Shown piece by piece: positions 24,891-34,684 of a stretch of DNA of 64,000 bases. The stretch spans positions 1-64,000 of the forward strand of contig JBJOMN010000007.1 in the NCBI GenBank assembly GCA_046052345.1. The letters are read 5' to 3'. A model generated the notes under the pieces. The model was given only the letters and a program-made list of their open reading frames with translations. It did no database searches and was not told the origin of the DNA. This DNA is from Pollutiaquabacter sp046052345. Lineage in GTDB: Bacteria > Bacteroidota > Bacteroidia > AKYH767-A > 2013-40CM-41-45. The position numbers and the translations under genes were made by a program. Position 1 is the first letter of the stretch. Every line of letters begins with the position of its first letter.

Positions 24891-27434
24891 ATGACCTCTT
24901 CCCTCTCTTCCCTTGCCGCAGTTTTTCGACTGAAATTTTCGTTGCTGTTGTTTGCTACTGCAGTTCTTCCGTTGCTTGCTAAGGGTCAGTTCCCCGGAAT
25001 GGGCGGGGGGGCTTCATCGGCTCCGAAGGTCTATGACGGAAAAATCACCGGCACCGTCATGGATTCGGCCAGTGGCGCTCCGGTCGCGTATTGCACCATC
25101 GCCTTGTACGAAAAGGCGAATACCAAGCCTGTCGACGGAGCCGTGGCCGATGAGAAGGGTTTTTTCCGGCTGAAGAACCTGAAGAACAGCCGTTACCGGC
25201 TTACAGTTTCCTTCATCGGCTTTGAGACGAAGACACTGGATTCCCTTTTTATCACAGACAAGGATCCGGTCGTCGAGCTGGGCGACCTGATGCTTGCACC
25301 TGCAGTCAAATTGCTCAAGGAGGCGGTTGTTGAAGGAGAGAAGCCGCTTATCGAGATGAAAGTGGATAAGCTCATCTATAACGCAGACAAGGATATCAGT
25401 TCAAAGGGAGGGAATTCGCAGGATGTGCTCCGAAAGGTCCCGATGGTGAGTGTGGACCTTGAAGGGAATGTGATGCTGCAGGGCACTCAGAACGTCCGCG
25501 TCCTCATCAACGACAAGCCCTCGTCGCTGATGGCGGCATCGGTGGCTGATGCATTGAAGATGATTCCTGCGGATGAGATCGAAAAGGTAGAAGTGATCAC
25601 GAGTCCTTCGGCAAAGTACGATGCAGAGGGCACCGGCGGAATCATCAATATCATCACCAAGAAGAAGAACATCCAGGGGTTGAGCGGATCGGTGAATGCA
25701 GGTGTCGGCACCCGTTCAAGCAACCTTTTTTCCAACCTTAACTTCCGGCAGGGACGCTGGGGCACCGGTCTGAACCTGGGAGGCTTCGGCTATACGGGCA
25801 TCGGAGAGATCCGCAACATCCGTACGACGACTTCTTCGGCGGTGTCCACCTACCTGCTGCAGACCGGAGATAACCGCACCTATGGTTTCGGTCCGTATGT
25901 ACAGCTTAATTCCGACGTGGATCTCAGCAGCAAAAGCAGCCTGAGCGGGTCTTTCCGTCTCAACAATTTCAACAACGGCAGCCGCGGGACGACGGCCAAC
26001 GATTTCTCCTTCGACGGCACGAATTATTCGAACGTCTTTACGAACGATTATACCACGGTCACCAACGGACTCAGTTTCGACGGAAACATCGACTACAAGA
26101 AATCTTTCCGCAAGAAGGAACAGGAGCTGACCTTGTCGGCACAGTCCACTGCGAACAACCGTCTGACGGATTACGAAGTGTCACGGCTGGATTTTACGGA
26201 AAGTCCGTATTATGAGGAGACCAGCAAGAACAGGAATCTCAATGCCGAGAAGACCTTACAGGCTGATTATGCCCAGCCGGTCGGAAAAGATTTTCTGCTC
26301 GAGACAGGCACAAAGGCCATTTTCAGGGACGTCGTCAGTGACTATACCTATGACACCCTTGATTTCTCCTCCGACATTTTCGTTGAGGACCGTGCGCGGA
26401 GCGACCGCTTCGACTACCGCCAGGACGTGATTGCCGGTTACGTGCAGGGAACCTATACCATCGGCAAGTTCGGACTGAAGGCCGGATTGCGCTACGAGCT
26501 CACGACAATCGAAGGTGCCATCCGTGATGCGGATTCGTCTTTCACCAACCGCTATGACAATTTCATCCCCAGCGGAACTGTTTCCTATTCGAAGCCCGGC
26601 AAGTATTCCATGAAGATGAGTTATACGCAACGGATCCAGCGTCCCGGGATGACCTACCTGAATCCCTGGGTGAACACCAGCGATTCCCTGAACATCACTT
26701 ATGGGAATCCGGAACTGGAGCCGGAGACCAGTCACGGCCTCGAATTCGGTTTCAACACCTTCAGGAAATTCGGCTCAGTGAACGCTTCCGTCTACCATCG
26801 TTTCACCGACAATTCCATCGAGAGTATCCGAACGATACAGGACGAAGACATCTATGTAACTACCTACGATAACATCGGCAAGAATTATACGACGGGAATG
26901 AGCGTCGGGGTGAACATCATGTGGCAGATGAAGGTTTTCTGCGGCGCGAATGCGAACCTTTCCTATTATAAGGTGAAGACAAGCGGAACTCTGGAGGGGC
27001 TTTCGAATGACGGACTCAACTACAGCTTCAGCATCTTCGGCAATTACAAGTTCGGCAAACAATGGGGGGTCATGGTGTTCGGCAGCTTCAACGGGCCGAA
27101 GATCAGTGTGCAAGGGTCTTCCACGTCTTTCTGGTACTACAATGCGAGCGCCCGCAGGGAATTCAAGAACGGAAAGGGCGGTATCGGTGTGGGACTTGAC
27201 AATTTCGCCAGCTGGTATATGCATTTCAGGAACAGCTACTCCGGAGAAGGTTTCACCTACGAGGGCGACAATAAATTCCTTTTCCTCGGCGCTCGTGTAA
27301 GTCTCGATTACCGTTTTGGAAAGATGGAGTTCTCCGGCCCCAAGAAGAAGGGCATCCGAAACGACGATCTGAAGGACGACGGCGGTGGCGGGGGCATGGA
27401 AGGCGGAGGCATGATGGGCGGCGGCCGGAAATAA
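24891..27434 (+). CDS. TonB-dependent receptor-type outer-membrane beta-barrel protein
   Basis: 847 residues from ATG 24891 (MTSSLSSLAAVFRLKFSLLL), signal peptide ending LLAKG before QFPGMGGG. Residues ~45-130 are a carboxypeptidase-regulatory-like beta-sandwich (GKITGTVMDSASGAPVAYC, ADEKGFFRLKNL). Residues ~140-260 are a TonB plug (SKGGNSQDVLRKVPMVSVD, VRVLINDKPS, EKVEVITSPSAKYDAEGTGG). The rest is a long barrel of the OMP_b-brl_3 type (TQRIQRPGMTYLNPWVNTSD, NPELEPETSHGLE). The protein does not end in an aromatic barrel strand but in a Gly/Met-rich tail (EGGGMMGGGRK), mirrored by the N-terminal Gly/Met patch. It could import a siderophore, glycan or peptide. The ligand is unknown; no SusD-like partner is nearby. 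Confidence 0.8.
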   Translation: MTSSLSSLAAVFRLKFSLLLFATAVLPLLAKGQFPGMGGGASSAPKVYDGKITGTVMDSASGAPVAYCTIALYEKANTKPVDGAVADEKGFFRLKNLKNSRYRLTVSFIGFETKTLDSLFITDKDPVVELGDLMLAPAVKLLKEAVVEGEKPLIEMKVDKLIYNADKDISSKGGNSQDVLRKVPMVSVDLEGNVMLQGTQNVRVLINDKPSSLMAASVADALKMIPADEIEKVEVITSPSAKYDAEGTGGIINIITKKKNIQGLSGSVNAGVGTRSSNLFSNLNFRQGRWGTGLNLGGFGYTGIGEIRNIRTTTSSAVSTYLLQTGDNRTYGFGPYVQLNSDVDLSSKSSLSGSFRLNNFNNGSRGTTANDFSFDGTNYSNVFTNDYTTVTNGLSFDGNIDYKKSFRKKEQELTLSAQSTANNRLTDYEVSRLDFTESPYYEETSKNRNLNAEKTLQADYAQPVGKDFLLETGTKAIFRDVVSDYTYDTLDFSSDIFVEDRARSDRFDYRQDVIAGYVQGTYTIGKFGLKAGLRYELTTIEGAIRDADSSFTNRYDNFIPSGTVSYSKPGKYSMKMSYTQRIQRPGMTYLNPWVNTSDSLNITYGNPELEPETSHGLEFGFNTFRKFGSVNASVYHRFTDNSIESIRTIQDEDIYVTTYDNIGKNYTTGMSVGVNIMWQMKVFCGANANLSYYKVKTSGTLEGLSNDGLNYSFSIFGNYKFGKQWGVMVFGSFNGPKISVQGSSTSFWYYNASARREFKNGKGGIGVGLDNFASWYMHFRNSYSGEGFTYEGDNKFLFLGARVSLDYRFGKMEFSGPKKKGIRNDDLKDDGGGGGMEGGGMMGGGRK

Positions 27435-27475
27435 TCGGGTAAAAATGCCGACCTTTCAGGACCTATCCCTTACCT

Positions 27476-30301
27476 ATGGCCGGTCCTAAGAAACTCTTCC
27501 TTCTGGATGCGATGGCGCTGATCTACCGCGCCTACTTCGCCTTCAGCCAGAACCATCGTATCAACTCGAAAGGACAGAACACTTCGGCCATGTTCGGTTT
27601 CACGAACACCCTGCTGGAAGTGCTGAAGAAGGAACAACCTACGCACATAGCTGTGGTATTCGATACGGCGGCACCGACCTCCCGCCACGAGGAGTTCACG
27701 GATTACAAGGCGAACAGGGAAGAGATCCCGGAAGACCTCGCCGCCTCGATTCCATACGTGGTGAAATTATGTGAAGCCTTCAACATCCCCGTGCTCGCCA
27801 TCGACGGCTACGAGGCTGATGACATCATCGGCACACTGGCACGCAAGGCGGAACAGAAAGGCTTCGATACATACATGATGACCCCGGACAAGGACTACGG
27901 GCAGCTGGTGGATAAACACACGTTCATCTACAAGCCGCCCCGCGGAGGAGGGAAGCCCGAAATCCTTGGAGAGAAAGAAGTGTGCGAACGGTGGGAGATC
28001 GAGCGTGTCGAGCAGGTGAAAGACATCCTGGGTTTGATGGGTGACAGCGTCGACAATATACCCGGTATTCCCGGAGTAGGGGAGAAAACGGCCATCTCCC
28101 TGATCAAACAGTTCGGCTCGGTCGAGCAACTGCTGAAAAGCACCGAACAGCTGAAAGGGAAGCTGAAGGAGAAAGTGGAAACCCACAAGGACCTCGCCGT
28201 GCAATCGAAGCGGCTGGCCACCATCATCACGGATGTCCCGGTGGAGCTTCATCCGGAGGATCTCGTATTGCAGGAGTGGAACAAAGACGCATTGCGTGAG
28301 TTGTTCGCCGAGTTGGAATTCCGTCGCATGTCGGAACAATTGGGCCTGGAAGCTCCCGCTACACTGCCGGGCGACAAACCGGCACCCTCCAAGAAATCCG
28401 CTGCAACTGCCGGTCAGGCTTCCCTGTTCGGCGCCGAGGAGGAGACCGTGACAGAAGTCGAAGGGGCCCCCGTTCCTCCGACACAGCTGCGGAGCATCTC
28501 GGATACCCCGCACCGCTATCGGATTGCCGATAACGCTTCCCTGCGCAGTGAGCTGATCACGCTCCTGATGAAAGCTCCTGTGTTCTGCTTTGATACCGAA
28601 ACCACCGGTTTGGATGCCATGGAGGCCGAATTGGTGGGGATGTCTTTTTCCGTCGAGCCGCATGACGCCTGGTATGTTCCTGTGCCGGAAGACCGGAAGC
28701 AGGCTGAAGCCATACTGGAAGAGTTCCAGTCCGTTTTCTCGGACGTAAAGAAGACGGTCATCGGCCAAAATCTGAAATATGACCTCACGGTCCTTTTCAA
28801 ATACGGTGTCCGTCCCGCAGGGAAAATGTTCGACACCATGATCGCTCATTTCCTGTTGCATCCGGAGATGCGTCATAGCATGGATGTCCTTTCCGAAAGT
28901 TACCTGGGGTATTCACCGGTATCGATCGAAACGCTCATCGGCAAGAGGGGAAAAGACCAGTTAAGCATGCGCGATGTCCCGCTGGATCGGATTTCCGAAT
29001 ACGCAGCAGAAGACGCCGATGTCACCCTGCAGCTTTACGCGATTTTCGGCCCGAAACTGAAACAGACCGGTGCCTCGAAGCTTTTCGAAGAGGTGGAAAT
29101 GCCTTTGGTTCCCGTGCTGACCGACATGGAGCAGGAGGGAATAACCCTCGATCCCGCCGCCCTTAAACACCTCTCAGGGGAGTTGACGCATGACATCCGA
29201 AAGCTGGAGAAAGAGATACAACAGCAGGCCGGACGTGAGTTCAACGTCTCTTCCCCCAAACAGGTCGGAGAAGTCCTCTTCGAAGAGCTGAAGATCGTCG
29301 AGAAGCCGGTGAAGACGAAGACAGGGCAATATTCAACGGCAGAGGACGTGCTCAGCAAATTAGAGAACAAGCATCCGATCGTGAGGCAGATCCTCGAATA
29401 CCGTGAACTGGTAAAGCTGAAGAACACCTACGTCGATGTCCTCCCCGAACTCATCCGTCCCGGTACGGGCCGTATTCATACCACGTTCAACCAGGTCGTC
29501 GCGGTCACAGGCCGATTGAGCTCTGATAATCCTAACCTGCAGAACATACCTATCCGCACCGCACGAGGAAGGGAGATCCGCAAGGCCTTCGTTCCGCGCG
29601 ACAAGGACCATGTGCTGCTTTCGGCCGACTATTCCCAGATCGAATTGCGCATCATCGCGGAGCTCAGTGGCGACAAAGGTATGCTCGATGCGTTCCGAAG
29701 CGGAGAGGACATCCATGCCGCTACCGCTGCAAAAGTCTACGGCGTCCCGCCGGACCAGGTCACGTCCGACATGCGGCGTAATGCGAAGATGGTCAACTTC
29801 GGCATCATTTACGGGATATCGGCTTTCGGACTCGCCGACCGCCTGAACATCTCACGCACGGAAGCGAAGACCATCATCGAGAATTACTTCCGGCAGTACG
29901 GTGCAGTCAAGGACTATATGGATGCCAGTATCGAGCAGGCACGTAAGAAAGGCTACGTAGAAACGATCCTTGGCCGCCGCAGATATCTGCGCGACATCAA
30001 TTCGGCCAATGGTACAGTTCGCGGCTTTGCCGAACGGAACGCCATCAATGCGCCTATTCAAGGCAGCGCCGCGGACATGATCAAAATCGCCATGGTACGC
30101 ATACATGAAGACATCCGTCGCAAAGGATTGAAATCGCGTATGGTGCTTCAGGTACATGACGAACTGGTATTTGACGCTTACAAACCCGAACTGAAGGAGC
30201 TGGAAGAGCTGGTAGCTGATCGCATGAAGCATGCCCTCGAGCTGAAAGTGCCGATCGAAGTCGGAATGGGTTACGGCGAGAACTGGCTGGAGGCGCACTG
30301 A
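27476..30301 (+). CDS. polA: DNA polymerase I
   Basis: 941 residues from ATG 27476, full length. Residues 1 to ~290 are the 5'-3' exonuclease/FEN domain (LLDAMALIYRAYFAF, DGYEADDIIGTLA, MTPDKDYGQLV, PGIPGVGEKTA). Residues ~355-540 are a 3'-5' exonuclease that keeps its catalytic residues (FDTETTGLD, NLKYDLTVL, YAAEDADVTL), so proofreading should be active. Residues ~560-941 are the polymerase, with motif A SADYSQIELR, motif B RRNAKMVNFGIIYG and motif C VHDELVFD. It fills gaps in excision repair and removes Okazaki primers. It follows the outer-membrane receptor gene after 41 bases with no terminator, so read-through is possible. Confidence 0.97.
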   Translation: MAGPKKLFLLDAMALIYRAYFAFSQNHRINSKGQNTSAMFGFTNTLLEVLKKEQPTHIAVVFDTAAPTSRHEEFTDYKANREEIPEDLAASIPYVVKLCEAFNIPVLAIDGYEADDIIGTLARKAEQKGFDTYMMTPDKDYGQLVDKHTFIYKPPRGGGKPEILGEKEVCERWEIERVEQVKDILGLMGDSVDNIPGIPGVGEKTAISLIKQFGSVEQLLKSTEQLKGKLKEKVETHKDLAVQSKRLATIITDVPVELHPEDLVLQEWNKDALRELFAELEFRRMSEQLGLEAPATLPGDKPAPSKKSAATAGQASLFGAEEETVTEVEGAPVPPTQLRSISDTPHRYRIADNASLRSELITLLMKAPVFCFDTETTGLDAMEAELVGMSFSVEPHDAWYVPVPEDRKQAEAILEEFQSVFSDVKKTVIGQNLKYDLTVLFKYGVRPAGKMFDTMIAHFLLHPEMRHSMDVLSESYLGYSPVSIETLIGKRGKDQLSMRDVPLDRISEYAAEDADVTLQLYAIFGPKLKQTGASKLFEEVEMPLVPVLTDMEQEGITLDPAALKHLSGELTHDIRKLEKEIQQQAGREFNVSSPKQVGEVLFEELKIVEKPVKTKTGQYSTAEDVLSKLENKHPIVRQILEYRELVKLKNTYVDVLPELIRPGTGRIHTTFNQVVAVTGRLSSDNPNLQNIPIRTARGREIRKAFVPRDKDHVLLSADYSQIELRIIAELSGDKGMLDAFRSGEDIHAATAAKVYGVPPDQVTSDMRRNAKMVNFGIIYGISAFGLADRLNISRTEAKTIIENYFRQYGAVKDYMDASIEQARKKGYVETILGRRRYLRDINSANGTVRGFAERNAINAPIQGSAADMIKIAMVRIHEDIRRKGLKSRMVLQVHDELVFDAYKPELKELEELVADRMKHALELKVPIEVGMGYGENWLEAH

Positions 30302-30314
30302 AGCCTCTCCCCGG

Positions 30315-31004
30315 TCAGTAGTTGAACCGGAGTTTCAAACCACCCTGTATCGACGGGCGGATGTAGAAATTTTGGTCAGAAAAATTCAGAAATACCGTAT
30401 CGGTGCCGGCATTGGTCGGAGAAGGAAGTGTATCTATCCGCCAGTAATCAAACCGGTCTACGGAAGCCGCCCGAAGGCCGACACCGTAATAGAATTCAAG
30501 GTTGAAGGTCTTACTGACCGGATAGATCTTGCCCCACAGGAATTCGAATCCGAATTTGCTTCGGCTACGTTCGAGGAAGATCCCCTCTGATTCCTCGCTG
30601 TTCTCCAATTTGTTCTTGAACAGCTGGGGTTCGAAAGCAAGACTTTTATAGAAAATCACCGGGCTTACGTAGTCTCTCCATTTGGAGAGTACGGTTTTCT
30701 TCTTGTAAAATTTGAGGCCGAGGCGGCCTGTGAAGCCGGATTCATAGAAATAAAGCGAGTTAGTCCAAGATTGGGACTGTGTCGCAAGAAAAGAGTTCGA
30801 CCTCACCGGACCACCATTGATTTCAATGCTTGTGTAAGGACCTACAAAACGCTCAAGGCCGATGTTGAACTCGTTGGTAGCCGATAAGGTGACGTTGATG
30901 TTGAATGCGTTTTTACGGAATGTCGAATCCACCTCTTGGGAGGAGGATCGCAAACCGCTCATTGTCAGTCCAATGAAAGAAAGTATCAAAAACCTTTTCA
31001 GCAC
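30315..31004 (-). CDS. putative outer-membrane beta-barrel protein, unknown function
   Basis: 229 residues from GTG 31004, giving MLKRFLILSFIGLTMSGLRS, a plausible signal peptide ending SSS before QEVD. A TTG further upstream (31049) falls inside a terminator hairpin and is unlikely. The mature part is rich in alternating strand sequence with many aromatic residues (SLYFYESGFTGRLGLKFY, NLEFYYGVGLRAAS) and ends QGGLKLRFNY, an aromatic C-terminal strand typical of outer-membrane barrels. No family is recognised with confidence. It converges on polA with 13 bases between stops. Confidence 0.6.
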   Translation of the reverse strand: MLKRFLILSFIGLTMSGLRSSSQEVDSTFRKNAFNINVTLSATNEFNIGLERFVGPYTSIEINGGPVRSNSFLATQSQSWTNSLYFYESGFTGRLGLKFYKKKTVLSKWRDYVSPVIFYKSLAFEPQLFKNKLENSEESEGIFLERSRSKFGFEFLWGKIYPVSKTFNLEFYYGVGLRAASVDRFDYWRIDTLPSPTNAGTDTVFLNFSDQNFYIRPSIQGGLKLRFNY

Positions 31005-31047
31005 GATCGGTCTTACGGAAAATCTTCGGAAAAGTATGCACAAAAAC

Positions 31048-31078
31048 AAAACGTCCCGGAGGGTGACCGGGACGTTTT
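31048..31078 (-). terminator. rho-independent terminator of the M43 protease gene
   Basis: A perfect 12-bp stem (AAAACGTCCCGG/CCGGGACGTTTT) with a 7-nt loop. Read on the minus strand it is followed by GTTTTTG, just after the protease stop at 31099. Confidence 0.8.
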
Positions 31079-31098
31079 ATCAGAGCAGCAATCAACAA

Positions 31099-33195
31099 TC
31101 AGTCGGTGACGACGATGCGACGTACGTGGTGTTTGTCACCAACTGTCACGTCGACCATGAAGATACCCTTTGAACCGAGGGACACCGGTACTTCATAAAG
31201 GTCCGGAGAACGGACTTCGTCGGAGACGGTTTCGATGAGACGGCCGGCCATATCAAGAATGTTGATGACTACACGTTGTGTGGAGTTGATCTTGAATTGG
31301 ACGGTGGTGGGACCGCTGGTCGGGTTCGGATACAGGCCGAATCCGGTGGTCACCTCGTCGATTTCATCGGCGTTGTTAGGAGTGCCGGTGATTTCAAACT
31401 CGTCGATGTAGGTGTTGTTTCCGCGGTCGCTGGTATTCTGGAATTTCAGACGGATGTTGGTCCTTGGGGAGATTCCGTTGAGGTTGATGCTGTCGCGGCG
31501 CCATTGGGTGGCCGTCGGCGTGAAACCCGTATTGGGGACGAATGTAGTGATGGTCGCCAGCGTGGTTCCTGACTTCTGGTAGGAAGTAGGAGTCCATGTC
31601 TCACCGCAGTTGGGACTCGTGAAGATGCGAAGCAGGTCGGTCGTGGAGGAACTGCGTTCTGCGTGGGCGACAAAGAAACGCAGTTTGACGCCGGTGAGGT
31701 TGGAGATGTCGTAACCGGGAGTGATGTACTCGTCGATTTGTCCGGCCGTATTCGACCAGTTGTTCATCTTGATGCAACCGGTCGTTCCGTTGGCGCCGGC
31801 AGTTGCGAAGTAGTCCCACGTCACGGTATTGGCATCGAAATTCTTGACCCAGCCTCCGTTGCCCGGGAAGTCTGCAGAGAGGTTGAAGGAATTCAGTACC
31901 GGGGCGATGGCGCCTACCGTACCGTTCACGCGTACGAACCCTGCGCGGGTGAACGTATCGGTGCCGGTAGCGTTCGAAGCGATCAGGGTCACGTCGTAGA
32001 TGCCGGCCGTATTGTAGGTGATGGTCGGATTGGAATCGACAGACGTGGAAGGTGTTCCGCCCGGGCATATCCACTGCCACGAAGTAGGATGCCCGTTCCA
32101 GGAATAGTCGGTGAAAGTAACGGAGCGCCCTTCGCAGACGGTCTGCTTGACTGCGTAGAAGTCGGCCTTGGGAGCGCAGATTGTGGTAGGCGGCCAGTTG
32201 GCTACACCCGTCGCGGCCAGGTTCGCAGGAGTCCACAGGTTGTTGCGACCCATTACGCCGGAGTTGAGGCACGCCCACATGCGGTTGCGCTGACCGGCGC
32301 TGAACATACAGTCACAGTAGGAGTACTCCATGAAGTTCTGTACGTTCTCGATGACGGCGGGGTCACAGACCGCACCGGAAAGATTGCAACTGGTCCAACC
32401 CTGGGTGATCGGCGTATCGTTCACGAAGTCATCACCGCACGACACACCCGGACTGTTGGTAGAGCCCCATGTGTGCAGGAGGTTGAGATGGTGGCCGGTT
32501 TCGTGCGAGATGGTATGAAGTCCTCCGGAACCCGAGGTGCCGATGGTGCCGATATAATCGTGGCGCGACATGATGCCGTCGACGCTGGCGGACGCGGTAC
32601 CGGGCAGGTGCGCGTATGCTGCAGCGCCGGTGTTTTCAAGCGACAGGGCTGTCCAGATATTGAGGTACTTGTTGTTCGGCCAAGGATTCAGTTTGGAATT
32701 GTTGTTGGCGGAAATGGTCTTGCTGGTGTAGATCCGGTCGATACCGTTGGTGCAGTTGCCGTTCGGATCGAGGGTCGCAAGCCGGAACTCGATTTCGCAA
32801 TCGACGGAAATTCCCTGGAACTGAGGGATGATGTTGATAGTGTCAGGGTTGAGTTTCCGGAAATCCTCGTTCATGTGACGGATGCAATCCTGGATCTGGG
32901 CGTCTGAGATGTTCTCCGGACCGTATTGGTGCAGGACGTGGAAGACCACGGGAATCACATAGGTGGCCGGGCCGCCCGAGGTACGGTTGCCGTTGGAGAG
33001 GCGCTCGGATTTCTGTTGTGCGATGAAGTCGGAAGTGAAGTCTTCCAACTGCTGACGGGTGACAAGAATGGAAGGGTCTTGTGCTACGGACTCCCGATAG
33101 TACTCATCGGTGAAGCACTTTTTTTTCTCTTCCGCGTAACCGTTCAATCCGGACGCCCATACGAAGGCGACCAAAGCAAGTAGTGTTTTTTTCAT
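31099..33195 (-). CDS. secreted M43 (cytophagalysin-type) zinc metalloprotease, T9SS sorted
   Basis: 698 residues from ATG 33195. Signal peptide MKKTLLALVAFVWASGLNGY, cleaved at about GYA-EEKK. A short pro-region holds KKCFTDEYYRESVAQDPSIL, whose Cys could be a cysteine switch for the zinc. The catalytic domain has HETGHHLNLLHTWG (HExxHxxxxxH zinc site, residues ~229-240) and a Met-turn region NFMEYSYCDCMFSAGQ. A PKD domain (PKADFYAVKQTVCEGRSVTF ... IYDVTLIASN) and a jelly-roll with WDYFATAGANG and FQNTSDRGNNTYIDEFEI follow. The last ~78 residues are a type A sorting domain (FGLYPNPTSGPTTV). It should cleave proteins outside the cell. It has a terminator at 31048-31078 and is a paralogue of the protease at 62407. 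Confidence 0.88.
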   Translation of the reverse strand: MKKTLLALVAFVWASGLNGYAEEKKKCFTDEYYRESVAQDPSILVTRQQLEDFTSDFIAQQKSERLSNGNRTSGGPATYVIPVVFHVLHQYGPENISDAQIQDCIRHMNEDFRKLNPDTINIIPQFQGISVDCEIEFRLATLDPNGNCTNGIDRIYTSKTISANNNSKLNPWPNNKYLNIWTALSLENTGAAAYAHLPGTASASVDGIMSRHDYIGTIGTSGSGGLHTISHETGHHLNLLHTWGSTNSPGVSCGDDFVNDTPITQGWTSCNLSGAVCDPAVIENVQNFMEYSYCDCMFSAGQRNRMWACLNSGVMGRNNLWTPANLAATGVANWPPTTICAPKADFYAVKQTVCEGRSVTFTDYSWNGHPTSWQWICPGGTPSTSVDSNPTITYNTAGIYDVTLIASNATGTDTFTRAGFVRVNGTVGAIAPVLNSFNLSADFPGNGGWVKNFDANTVTWDYFATAGANGTTGCIKMNNWSNTAGQIDEYITPGYDISNLTGVKLRFFVAHAERSSSTTDLLRIFTSPNCGETWTPTSYQKSGTTLATITTFVPNTGFTPTATQWRRDSINLNGISPRTNIRLKFQNTSDRGNNTYIDEFEITGTPNNADEIDEVTTGFGLYPNPTSGPTTVQFKINSTQRVVINILDMAGRLIETVSDEVRSPDLYEVPVSLGSKGIFMVDVTVGDKHHVRRIVVTD

Positions 33196-33485
33196 GGCTG
33201 GTGATGATACTCCTGATCCCTCAACAAACCGGGAACGAGGAAGTTCGTAAAGTTACCCAATAAGCCCTTAAAAACCATAGAAACGGGGGTATTCTGACAA
33301 TCAGGTGACGATATCAAATGTAAAATGACGGGCAATGGGTCGAGAGGAACGAGTGAACAATGCCGCCGCAACCACGACTTTTAATAAAAACCTGTATTTC
33401 AATTCATTACCTATAAAAAAGCCTCGTGAGGGAACCTTCCAAACGTCAAAATCGGTATTTACCCGGGCCCCGTCACTGGGCCCTT
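33196..33485. other. intergenic region without a recognisable gene
   Basis: The 290 bp upstream of the M43 protease and downstream of the transsulfuration gene hold no supported gene. On the minus strand TAACTTTA (33248-33255) is one mismatch from a -7 box and would give a ~50-nt leader to the protease. Two GGGCCC blocks near 33464-33483 could pair but lack a T-run. Confidence 0.35.
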
Positions 33486-34640
33486 TCAACCCAAAGCCTG
33501 CCGCAGGTCCTCGACCAGGTCCGTTTCATCTTCAATTCCTACGCTCAACCTGAGGAGGGAGTCGACGACTCCCGCTTTTTCACGGACATCTTTTGGGATA
33601 GAGGCGTGCGTCATCGTGGCAGGGTGCCCGATCAACGATTCCACTCCGCCGAGAGATTCGGCAAGGGAGAACACTTTTGTACGTGATGCCACGGTAAAGG
33701 CCTCTTGCAGTAAGTTCCCTTTCAAGGTGAAGGATATCATGCCGCCGAATCCGCGCATCTGCTTTTTTGCGATTTCATGATTCGGGTGGTCCGGATATCC
33801 CGGCCAGTAGACCTTGTCCACTTTCGGGTGCGTCTTCAGGAATTCCGCAACGACTTTTCCGTTCCTGCAATGACGGTCCATACGGACGTGCAGTGTCTTC
33901 AAACCTCGCAGCACCAGGAAACTGTCCATCGGTCCGGGCGTGGCACCGCACGAGTTCGCGATGAATGCCAGCTCTTCGTAGAGCTTGTCGCTGTTGGTGC
34001 ACAGCGCCCCCATCACCACGTCTGAATGTCCGCCGAGATATTTGGTGGCTGAATGCATGACGATGTCTGCGCCCAGGTCGAGCGGGTTCTGCAGGTACGG
34101 GGATGCGAAGGTGTTGTCGACCACCAGTGTGATGCCGTGCTCCTTGGCGATGGCAGAGGTCGCGGCTATGTCGATGATCTTCATGATCGGATTGGTGGGA
34201 GTCTCCACCCAGATCATTTTCGTCTTGGGAGTGATGTGACGGCGAATGTCGTCCGCTTTTCCCATGTCCACGAAGCGGAACACGATACCGAAGGGTTCGA
34301 AGATCTTGGTGAACATCCGGTAGGACCCGCCGTACAGGTCGTCGGTGGCGATCACTTCATCGCCGGGCCGCAACAGTTTGATGACTGCGTCTTCTGCTCC
34401 CTGTCCGGAGGAGAAACAAAGCCCATGCTTTGCGTTCTCCAGCGAGGCGATGCATTTTTCAAGAGCTACGCGGGTAGGATTCTTTCCGCGGGCATAGGCA
34501 TATCCTTTGTGTTTCCCCGGACTTTCCTGCACGTACGTGGAGGTCTGGTAGATGGGAGTCATGATTGCGCCGGTGCTCGGGTCCGGTTCCTGACCGGCGT
34601 GTATGGCGCGTGTTCCGAAATGCAGGTGCTCTGAAGACAT
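33486..34640 (-). CDS. cystathionine gamma-synthase/lyase-family transsulfuration enzyme
   Basis: 384 residues from ATG 34640 (MSSEHLHFGTRAIHAGQEPD); upstream in-frame codons precede the promoter box and are not expected to be translated. This is a PLP-dependent Cys/Met metabolism enzyme. It has YARGKNPTR, CFSSGQGAEDAVI, TPTNPIMKIIDI, VVDNTFASPYLQNPLDLGAD, then HSATKYLGGHSDVVMG with the PLP-binding Lys, and SLGGVESLIGHPATMTHASI. It either joins cysteine to an activated homoserine or cleaves cystathionine; sequence alone does not decide between gamma-synthase (metB) and gamma-lyase. It is divergent from the acyltransferase gene, with only 44 bases between the starts. Confidence 0.9.
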   Translation of the reverse strand: MSSEHLHFGTRAIHAGQEPDPSTGAIMTPIYQTSTYVQESPGKHKGYAYARGKNPTRVALEKCIASLENAKHGLCFSSGQGAEDAVIKLLRPGDEVIATDDLYGGSYRMFTKIFEPFGIVFRFVDMGKADDIRRHITPKTKMIWVETPTNPIMKIIDIAATSAIAKEHGITLVVDNTFASPYLQNPLDLGADIVMHSATKYLGGHSDVVMGALCTNSDKLYEELAFIANSCGATPGPMDSFLVLRGLKTLHVRMDRHCRNGKVVAEFLKTHPKVDKVYWPGYPDHPNHEIAKKQMRGFGGMISFTLKGNLLQEAFTVASRTKVFSLAESLGGVESLIGHPATMTHASIPKDVREKAGVVDSLLRLSVGIEDETDLVEDLRQALG

Positions 34641-34644
34641 GCTG

Positions 34645-34652
34645 CGAAGATA
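34645..34652 (-). promoter_or_regulatory. -7 element TATCTTCG for the transsulfuration gene
   Basis: TAnnTTCG on the minus strand, four bases from the ATG at 34640, implying a leaderless or nearly leaderless message. It faces away from the element at 34673-34680. Confidence 0.5.
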
Positions 34653-34672
34653 GCGGATTCGTCCGGAAGGAG

Positions 34673-34680
34673 TAACTTCG
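34673..34680 (+). promoter_or_regulatory. -7 element TAACTTCG for the acyltransferase gene
   Basis: TAnnTTCG four bases before the ATG at 34685, arranged symmetrically with the minus-strand box at 34645-34652. Confidence 0.5.
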
Positions 34681-34684
34681 CGGC

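Noticed and set aside
33464..33485. GGGCCC pair as a terminator for the transsulfuration gene
   Set aside because: The stem is only six bases, partly inside or next to the stop, and no T-run follows on the minus strand.
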